DNA of 45,528 bases from Marinovum algicola (lineage in GTDB: Bacteria; Pseudomonadota; Alphaproteobacteria; Rhodobacterales; Rhodobacteraceae), in NCBI RefSeq assembly GCF_900109145.1, contig NZ_FNYY01000033.1, forward strand, positions 1 to 45,528. Direction: 5' to 3'. The notes beneath the pieces were generated by a model. The model had not been told where the DNA came from, did no database searches, and saw nothing but the letters and a program-made list of their open reading frames with translations. The translations under genes and the position numbers were made by a program. Shown piece after piece: positions 39,853-45,528 of the stretch (position 1 is the first letter of the stretch; every line of letters begins with the position of its first letter).

Positions 39853-40446
39853 ATGGCTATTCTCAAGTTCTCTGCGTCCGCTGTTGCGGCACAGATCGCC
39901 CATGCGCGCGCCTGCAAAACCTTCCTGCCCAACTGGAACGGGCCCGTGGACAGGCCCGCCCTGATCCTGATCGTCGGCAATGGTGTGCATCTGCGCTCAA
40001 ACGGCATCGATGGCACGACCACCCGAATCGTCACCACCGAACAGGCCGATCCCTCTTTCGCCTTCGCCGACGGCCTGAACCCGTTTCGGGACACCGACTG
40101 GATGGCGCAGCGCCGCATGGCGTTTCGCGATCTGACCGGCCAGTTCTACACCGACATCCTGGATGACGTGCAGGTGCTCATCGACCGGGGGCGAGGGGCC
40201 ATCCGGCTCGCCACCGATGGCCACAGCATCCGCGTCTTCGTGCGCCGGGCCTCGGATTATCTCATCGGCGGGACCTACGAAGTGCCCTCGGGCCTCGGGG
40301 GCACCTTCCGGGTCATCCTCAAGGATGCCTGCGACACCTTCGCGATCGTGCAGAACTGCGGCAATTGCGAGGATTTCGACGCCATGCAGCCCTACCGCGT
40401 GCCGCTCGATGCCCTGATGGAAATCGATGACCGGAGGGTGGCGTAA
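39853..40446 (+). CDS. Hypothetical plasmid protein (197 residues)
   Basis: I do not recognise a named domain. The protein is soluble, without signal peptide or membrane segment, and has a C-terminal CGNCEDFD cysteine pair. Codon use matches the neighbours. Only a weak purine tract (GAAAG) precedes the ATG. It sits between the ParB-like gene and the next hypothetical gene with short spacing, so it is probably co-transcribed. Confidence 0.65.
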   Translation: MAILKFSASAVAAQIAHARACKTFLPNWNGPVDRPALILIVGNGVHLRSNGIDGTTTRIVTTEQADPSFAFADGLNPFRDTDWMAQRRMAFRDLTGQFYTDILDDVQVLIDRGRGAIRLATDGHSIRVFVRRASDYLIGGTYEVPSGLGGTFRVILKDACDTFAIVQNCGNCEDFDAMQPYRVPLDALMEIDDRRVA

Positions 40447-40549
40447 CCCGCCCTTTCTCAAACAAGCATCGCCAATACCCTGCCGCGCCTGCGGCCCTTT
40501 CGGGACATTGGCGACAACAATTTTCCCAAACGAGAGAAAGGACTCTGAG

Positions 40550-41203
40550 ATGGGTTGGCTCTTCTACACCGACGGCCGCGTCCAGACCTACGCGGATGAG
40601 AAAGCGGAAATCGCCCGGCTCTGCACCTCTCATGGCGACACGCGCAAAACCGAACTGGTCAAGGCCTGCAAAGTCGGCTCAACCTGGTATGCGGCGGCAA
40701 GGGTCACTAATCTCGACGGGACTGCTGTCGAAGACGCGACCTATGTGACCGATGCGGATGGCTCCATCACGTTCGGTGCTGTCTTCCTCACCCGATACGA
40801 TGACGGCTGCTGGGGCTACAAGGACATGGAGGAAAGTGCTGGCCCGAACGAATCTCGTGCCCCGCTTGGGCTGATCGAGCTTCTCTCCGACCTGAAAGAC
40901 CCGGACAGCTACGCCCAGGACTGGCGTCAGCGCTGCCGGGACTGGGCGTCGATCCCGGACTACGAGGAAGGCGACAAGATCAGGCTCGCGGCTCCTGTGA
41001 CGCTCACCGATGGCGGCACCTGCCAGATTGTCACCGCGACGCACTACAAGCGGGGGCGGCAAAAACGCCGCTGCTACCGCATCGAGGAAACCGGTGGGCT
41101 CGTGCGCTTGTCGAAGGCCTCGCTTGCGGGCTCGGAGCTGCTCAGCTCCGCAAAAGGCGATGCCAGTCCTGTGCTGGCGGAGTTTCTGGCGGGGCGAAAT
41201 TAG
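40550..41203 (+). CDS. Hypothetical protein, possibly DUF6927 family (217 residues)
   Basis: The start MGWLFYTDGRVQTYADEKAEI and the segment VFLTRYDDGCWGYKDMEESAGPNESRAP (landmarks YDDGCWGYKDMEESAGP) look like a conserved plasmid family that I tentatively assign to DUF6927. Function is unknown. Start at 40550 has AAAGGA upstream; longer in-frame starts overlap the preceding gene. It ends 126 nt before the toxin-antitoxin operon, whose promoter begins at 41261. Confidence 0.7.
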   Translation: MGWLFYTDGRVQTYADEKAEIARLCTSHGDTRKTELVKACKVGSTWYAAARVTNLDGTAVEDATYVTDADGSITFGAVFLTRYDDGCWGYKDMEESAGPNESRAPLGLIELLSDLKDPDSYAQDWRQRCRDWASIPDYEEGDKIRLAAPVTLTDGGTCQIVTATHYKRGRQKRRCYRIEETGGLVRLSKASLAGSELLSSAKGDASPVLAEFLAGRN

Positions 41204-41260
41204 GCCCTGCGCCGGACGGTTCATCGACCTGCCAGGCGACAGCAGATCCTGCGGCTTATC

Positions 41261-41289
41261 TTGACAAGGCAATGCAAATGCATTACCTA
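41261..41289 (+). promoter_or_regulatory. Promoter and operator of the prlF-yhaV operon
   Basis: TTGACA (41261-41266) and TACCTA (41284-41289) are 17 nt apart. Between them, AATGCA-AA-TGCATT (41271-41284) is a perfect dyad. An AbrB-type antitoxin complex bound there would block the promoter, as expected for autoregulated toxin-antitoxin operons. Confidence 0.68.
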
Positions 41290-41329
41290 TCGCAGGCAGC
41301 AAAGACCCCCATTCTTTCAGGAGACTGCC

Positions 41330-41656
41330 ATGACAGCCCTCGCACAAGATGTCTCGAAACTCACGGATCGGTATCAGACGACCGTTCCGGCGGGTGTGCG
41401 CAAGCAGCTCAAGCTGGGCAAGGGCGACCAGATTCGCTACTGCACCGAGCCGAGTGGCAGGGTCTATATCGAGCCCGTGCGCAGCGAAGAGGAAGATCCC
41501 GTGCTCGGAGCATTTCTCGATTTTGTCGAGGCCGATATCAAGGCGCATCCGGACCGCATTCGGGCGTTCGATGGGGCTTTGCATGACCGTCTTGCAGCAC
41601 TGGTCGGAGACGTTGACGTCGATCTCGATGCGCCGCTATCGCTCGAGGATGAATGA
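41330..41656 (+). CDS. prlF: PrlF-type (SpoVT/AbrB) antitoxin
   Basis: The 108-residue protein has a swapped-hairpin AbrB DNA-binding domain (LTDRYQTTVPAGVRKQLKLG, about 10-29, and GDQIRYCTE) and an acidic C-terminal half likely to wrap the toxin. The start at 41330 follows CAGGAGA. It overlaps the toxin gene by 4 nt (ATGA), and should neutralise YhaV and repress the shared promoter. Confidence 0.9.
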   Translation: MTALAQDVSKLTDRYQTTVPAGVRKQLKLGKGDQIRYCTEPSGRVYIEPVRSEEEDPVLGAFLDFVEADIKAHPDRIRAFDGALHDRLAALVGDVDVDLDAPLSLEDE

Positions 41657-42171
41657 CCGGCGATAGCGTGCCCGCCCAAGCGCCCCTTGTCGTAAACGGA
41701 TGGTCGATTTATGCGCATCCGCTCTTTCTGGACCAGCTCGAAGGGCTGATCGAGGAAGTCGAGGCGCGTAAGGCACGCGATCCAAAGACATGGCGCAAGA
41801 AAAACTCGACGAAACGGCTGGCCGCCATCTTCAAGCTGGTCACCGAGGCCATACCGGCAGATCCGAGTGCCGCCGCCTACCGGCAAGGCAGCACACTTGG
41901 CGATCAACGCAAGCACTGGTTTCGGGCGAAATTCTTCCAGCAGTATCGGTTGTTCTACCGCTTCAACAGCGATGCCAAGGTCATCGTAGTGGCCTGGGTG
42001 AACGACGATAAGACCCTGCGCGCCTACGGAAGCAAGACGGATGCCTATGCGACGTTCAAAGGGATGCTGGAAGATGGAAATCCACCTGACAATTTCGACG
42101 CGCTCTTGAAAGAAGCTGCAGCGGCGGGCAAGCGGTTCGAAACTTCCCTTGAAGCGGTGCCCGATCGGTAA
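41653..42171 (+). CDS. yhaV: YhaV-type ribosome-dependent RNase toxin
   Basis: The 172-residue protein matches YhaV: VVNGWSIYAHPLFLDQLE at the N terminus, a basic middle (TWRKKNSTKRLAAIFKL) and HWFRAKFFQQYRLFYRF (landmark RLFYRF) followed by VIVVAWVNDDKTLRAYGS. It cleaves RNA and arrests growth unless bound by PrlF. The pair probably stabilises the plasmid after cell division. Confidence 0.9.
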   Translation: MTGDSVPAQAPLVVNGWSIYAHPLFLDQLEGLIEEVEARKARDPKTWRKKNSTKRLAAIFKLVTEAIPADPSAAAYRQGSTLGDQRKHWFRAKFFQQYRLFYRFNSDAKVIVVAWVNDDKTLRAYGSKTDAYATFKGMLEDGNPPDNFDALLKEAAAAGKRFETSLEAVPDR

Positions 42172-42265
42172 GTGGGCCAGCTTGCTGTGACCCTTTGGCA
42201 TTATCGTTTACGACGCCGCGCTGGAAGATGTAGCATCGGCTGATAATACGGTCGGAGAAAGCACA

Positions 42266-42430
42266 ATGATTGAGGCGGAAAAGGATAGGCAGCACCTCGG
42301 GCTAGAGGAGCAATGCGCGCCTGACCTGACGGGGCACCGTTTCCCAATTGCTGTGCACGTTGCAGACATGCCCGATGACCTCGGCAAGCTGCTGGATATC
42401 GGGCTCGAGGAGCATTTCCGTGGCGGCTGA
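42266..42430 (+). CDS. Small protein of 54 residues before an orphan antitoxin
   Basis: The ATG at 42266 has a good GGAGAAA site and the frame runs to TGA at 42428-42430. The product is acidic, with no recognised domain (ends KLLDIGLEEHFRGG). It overlaps the next small gene by 11 nt, suggesting coupled translation. It may be a real gene or an untranslated leader frame. Confidence 0.45.
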   Translation: MIEAEKDRQHLGLEEQCAPDLTGHRFPIAVHVADMPDDLGKLLDIGLEEHFRGG

Positions 42431-42572
42431 TGTCAATTCGTATGACGCGTGGTTTCGCGCGAAGGTGCAGGCCGCGCTGGAGGAGGAATGCACGGGAACA
42501 TCTCAAGTTCAGGTGATGCAGGCCGCACAGGCATTGATTGATGCGAAACGGGAGGTCCAACCCAAGTCATGA
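42420..42572 (+). CDS. Small stability-determinant/antitoxin-like protein (50 residues)
   Basis: Starting with GTG at 42420 (GAGGAG 8 nt upstream), the product reads VNSYDAWFRAKVQAALEE, fitting the YDAWFRxxVQxAL start of small antitoxins paired with RelE/ParE-type toxins. An ATG overlaps its stop (42569, ATGA), as expected for a following toxin gene. That frame begins MTKPWR, like several such toxins, but then loses similarity at about 42587. The toxin appears deleted, leaving an orphan antitoxin. Confidence 0.6.
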   Translation: MAADVNSYDAWFRAKVQAALEEECTGTSQVQVMQAAQALIDAKREVQPKS

Positions 42573-42675
42573 CCAAGCCTTGGAGGTCAGCGCGGTCTGA
42601 CCCCCGTCACCCTGAAAAGCGAAAGCGGGCTTTTTGTCCTTTGGAACTCAGACCCTGTTCCAAAGGAAAATCCCC

Positions 42676-45240
42676 ATGTCCAAACCCAGAACGGCCAACG
42701 CGGCTCTCGCAATCTCCGAAGCCGATCTCGCCTCTGCGCTAGCGCTTATCGGCACAGAGATCCACCACCAACCCCTGCGCAGCTCAGCGCTCGCGCGCGT
42801 CATGCGCGAGACGTTTCTTGGCAGCGATGCCGGCGGTGCCTGGGACTGGCGCATGGCATATGACCTGATGCAGGCCGCGGCTGTCCAGGTGCTGCTGCGT
42901 GGGAACGGCGTGGCAGGTGACATCGCCGCTGCAAAGCTGCTTGCCTCGCGGCTGCTGACGGAAACCCGCCGGTCAGAGCAGCAGATCCGGCTGCAGCAGT
43001 TTTCCACGCCGTTGCCTTTCGCGGCACTGGTCGTGCGGGCGGCAGCCGTTCGCAAGGGCGAGACTTTGCTGGAGCCCTCGGCTGGCACCGGTGCCCTGGC
43101 TGCTTTCGCTGCCCGGGCGGGTGCCACGCTTTTGCTCAATGAAATCGACCCCTTTCGCCAGCACCTCCTGCGCGCGGTTTTCGGTGGCGAGGTGACGGGC
43201 CATGACGGCGAGCATATCGACGATCTGCTGCAGTCGCCGGTTCTACCCGACGTCGTGGTGATGAATCCGCCCTTCGCCTCCTCGGTCGATCGCTCCCGGG
43301 ACAAGTACATCGCCGCCAAGCATCTCATCGGGGCTGCAAAGCGTCTCGCACCCGGCGGGCGGCTGGTGGCTATCATGCCGCCGGGGTTTAGCCCGGATCG
43401 TGATGGCGCGCATTGGTCGCGCGCCTGCGGTCTCCTGACGCCGCGCTTGGCGTTGACGATGCCGGGGCAGGTCTACCGCAAGCTCGGCACATCTGTCGAA
43501 ACCCAGCTGATGGTCTTCGACAAGATGCAGGAGGACGGCGAGATGATCCGCGCCAATGTCCGGGATCTGGATGAAGCCTTGGCATATGTCGACGCCGTGG
43601 CCGCAACACGGACCGAGATGCGCCCCGCCCAACGGACTGAAGCGAACCCTCATGCTCGGCCGGTCGGTCCAGCATCTGTCCCGCGCAAGACCGCTGCCGG
43701 TGTTCTCACCGCCCCCACAGCCCGGGCCAATGCCGTCCGCCCGCTCAGCTTCACAAGCTTCGATGTTCCGCGCGACAACACGCCCGTCTCGGATATCTAT
43801 GCGCGCTACCGTCCGCAGCGGATCGAGATTGCGGGTGCGCAGGAACATCCCACGCCGCTCGTTGAAAGCATCGCCATGGCCTCGGTTGCCCCGCCCATGC
43901 CCTCAAACACGGGCAGTGATGACTTGCGCCTGCCTGCCCGGTTGATCGAGGAGGGACATCTCTCCGAGGCGCAGCTGGAAACCATCATCATGGCGCATGA
44001 TGCCCATGGGCGTGATCTGCCCGGTCGGTTTACCATCGATGACGACCAGACCAAGCTGACGCGCGCCGATGATGACCCTAATGCACGGGCCTATCGCCTT
44101 GGTTACTTCCTCGGCGACGGCACAGGTTGCGGCAAGGGGCGCGAATGCGCGGGGCTCATCCTTGTCAACTGGCTGGCCGGACGCAGAAAGGCGATCTGGG
44201 TCTCCAAATCCGCCACGCTGATCGAGGACGCCATCCGCGACTGGACCGATCTCGGCGGCTCGCCTGCCGACATTCAGCCGCTTTCCAAATGGAAACCGGA
44301 CCAACCCATCCCGATGGGCGACGGTATCCTCTTCGTCACCTACGCCACGCTGCGGTCCGCGGGCAAATGCGGCACCACGCGGCTGAGCCAGATCCTCGAC
44401 TGGATGGGCGAAGACTTTGAAGGCGTCCTCGCTTTTGATGAGGCCCATGCCATGCAGAACGCGGCCGGGTCCGAGCAGGGCAGGGGGGTCAAACCCTCCC
44501 AGCAGGGCCTTACCGGGCTGCGGCTGCAACTGGCAGCACCCCGCGCCCGCGTCTTCTACATCTCGGCCACGGGTGCCACGAGCGTGCACAACCTCGCCTA
44601 TGCCGCGCGGCTGGGGCTCTGGGGGCAGGGCCCCGAATACCCCTTCCCGAGCCGCGAGGGTTTCGTTTCAGCGATGGAAGCCGGCGGCGTGGCTGCCATG
44701 GAGGTAGTCGCGCGTGATCTCAAGACGCTCGGCCTCTACACGGCCCGTGCCCTCAGCTTCGACGGCGTGGAATATGACGTACTCGAACACGCGCTCACCC
44801 CGGCCCAGATCGAGATCTACGACGCCTACGCTGGAGCGTTTCGCACCATCCACCATAATCTCGAGGCGGCGCTGACGGCGACCGGTGTCAACGACGCCTC
44901 GGGAGAGACCAATGCGTCGGCCGCACGCGCCTCGGCCAAGTCCCGCTTCGAGAGCACGAAGCAGCGCTTCTTCAACCATCTCCTGATGGGCATGAAAGCC
45001 CCGAGTATCATCCGCGCGATCAAGGACGATCTTGCGGCGGGCAAGGCTTGCGTCATCCAGGTGGTCTCGACGGGTGAGAGCCTGCTGAAACGCCGGCTTG
45101 AGACAATGGACCCGGAGGATGAACTCGTTGAGGGCGCGCTAACGCCGCGCGACTATGTTTTATCCGGAACTCCGGATAAGACACAATATGCCGCGTCACC
45201 GTTATGCGGAGTTCGGGATTTCAACCTGTTGTTCTGCTGA
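42676..45240 (+). pseudogene. Strawberry-notch/DarB-like methylase-helicase, C-terminally truncated
   Basis: The frame encodes 854 residues. An adenine-methylase domain is first (AGTGALAAFAA around 140-150; catalytic NPPF at 197-200), then an SF2 helicase domain with Walker A around K487 (GTGCGKGRE) and DEAH at 588-591. Intact relatives have about 1400 or more residues including the second helicase half. Native sequence appears to end near PRDYV (about residue 827, 45157); the last 27 residues come from inserted DNA. The DarB-like architecture is known from antirestriction and defence contexts. Without its second RecA-like lobe the helicase should be inactive, although the methylase part could fold. 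The start at 42676 has AAAGGAAAA upstream. Confidence 0.85.
45160..45221. repeat. Two related dyads at the left end of the inserted element
   Basis: TTATCCGGA-AC-TCCGGATAA (45160-45179) is a perfect 9-bp inverted repeat. Forty-two bp further, TTATGCGGA-GT-TCGGGATTT (45202-45221) matches it at 14 of 20 positions. They begin within about 3 nt of the point where the methylase-helicase loses its native sequence. They are probably recombinase-binding repeats at the end of the element. Confidence 0.55.
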
Positions 45241-45308
45241 TTCATTTTCGGGTTTCCGCTTTGGATAATCATGATGCCTCTGCTCTCATCCGCAGAAGGA
45301 CATCCTCC

Positions 45309-45528
45309 ATGAACTCCCCCTCCAACTCTCCGCTCGGTGGCCGTGCCGGCGCTGACGACGTCGCTCTGGTCAGCGCCTATCTCGCAGACAATCCCCGGCT
45401 CTCGAAGGGCGCCGTGGGTGCCGCCCGGCATTTTCTGAAGTGGGCACGCGCCCGGAAGATCCCGACCAGAGACCTCGATGCATCGGCGGTGGATCGGTTC
45501 CTACGCCATCGCTGCCGTTGCGGCCGCT
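45309..45528 (+). CDS. Tyrosine recombinase, first gene of a probable RIT element (partial, runs off the window)
   Basis: The ATG at 45309 follows AAGGAC. The 73 visible residues form an N-terminal core-binding-like region (DDVALVSAYLADNPRLSKGAVGAARHFLKWA, landmarks VSAYLADN and AARHFLKWA) and end with VDRFLRHRCRCGR. A CRC-type motif at this place resembles the first recombinase of recombinase-in-trio elements. The catalytic domain lies outside the window, so the family is inferred. Confidence 0.65.
   Translation, partial: MNSPSNSPLGGRAGADDVALVSAYLADNPRLSKGAVGAARHFLKWARARKIPTRDLDASAVDRFLRHRCRCGR

Noticed and set aside
1-45528. CRISPR arrays, prophage structural genes, rRNA genes
   Set aside because: No regularly spaced direct repeats, phage capsid/tail/terminase genes or rRNA sequence were seen.

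Overview
The window looks like part of a large repABC-type plasmid or chromid from an alphaproteobacterium, most likely a marine Rhodobacterales (Roseobacter-group) bacterium. The indications are a complete repA-repB-repC module with a counter-transcribed RNA, two tripartite tricarboxylate transporter (TTT) systems, a DUF1403 remnant, the ArdC / DUF3768 / giant ParB-like plasmid block, and GC-rich codon use. The taxonomic call is an inference, because no rRNA or other marker gene is present.

Positions 396-26147 hold an accessory catabolic island. Operon 1 (minus; 5726 to 396) encodes a fused TctA-TctB permease, its TctC binding protein, a DapA-family lyase/aldolase and an enolase-superfamily dehydratase, with a divergent LacI-type regulator. 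Operon 2 (minus; 12102 to 6910) encodes a second TTT system (TctC, TctB, TctA), a cysteine-type sulfatase and a DsbA-fold/HCCA-isomerase-like protein. Operon 3 (minus; 14872 to 12334) is a TauABC/SsuABC-like ABC importer, divergent from a GntR/FCD regulator (15092-15769). Operon 4 (minus; 19292 to 15759) encodes a ThDP-dependent enzyme, a 3-hydroxyacyl-CoA-dehydrogenase-like oxidoreductase and a 2-keto-3-deoxygalactonokinase-like kinase. Operon 5 (plus; 19567 to 21944) encodes a second sulfatase and an SMP-30-type lactonase. A LysR regulator and a metallo-beta-lactamase-fold hydrolase / PfkB-DUF2090 fusion / zinc alcohol dehydrogenase operon follow.

Together these genes suggest uptake of a sulfated, carboxylated sugar-like compound, desulfation in the cytoplasm, and lactonase, dehydratase and kinase/aldolase steps of Entner-Doudoroff type. 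A 13-bp operator, YTGG-N5-CCAR, recurs in the four intergenic regions serving operons 1 to 5 (at least 11 good copies). This implies one regulon, probably controlled by the GntR protein.

Near 27030 a sharp junction fuses the metallo-hydrolase gene to a truncated DUF1403 gene. To its right is plasmid backbone: a tyrosine recombinase and a serine recombinase, each broken by a single-base frameshift; an AAA/DUF4143 ATPase behind a large dyad; a gene-poor 0.6-kb stretch; a perfect 36-bp palindrome (probable parS); repA, repB, ctRNA and repC with an AT-rich putative origin; then ArdC, DUF3768, a 660-residue ParB-like protein, two hypothetical proteins, a PrlF/YhaV toxin-antitoxin pair, an orphan antitoxin whose toxin seems deleted, and a strawberry-notch/DarB-like methylase-helicase. 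That last gene is cut at about 45157 by an element that begins with repeated dyads and a tyrosine recombinase, probably a recombinase-in-trio (RIT) element running off the window.
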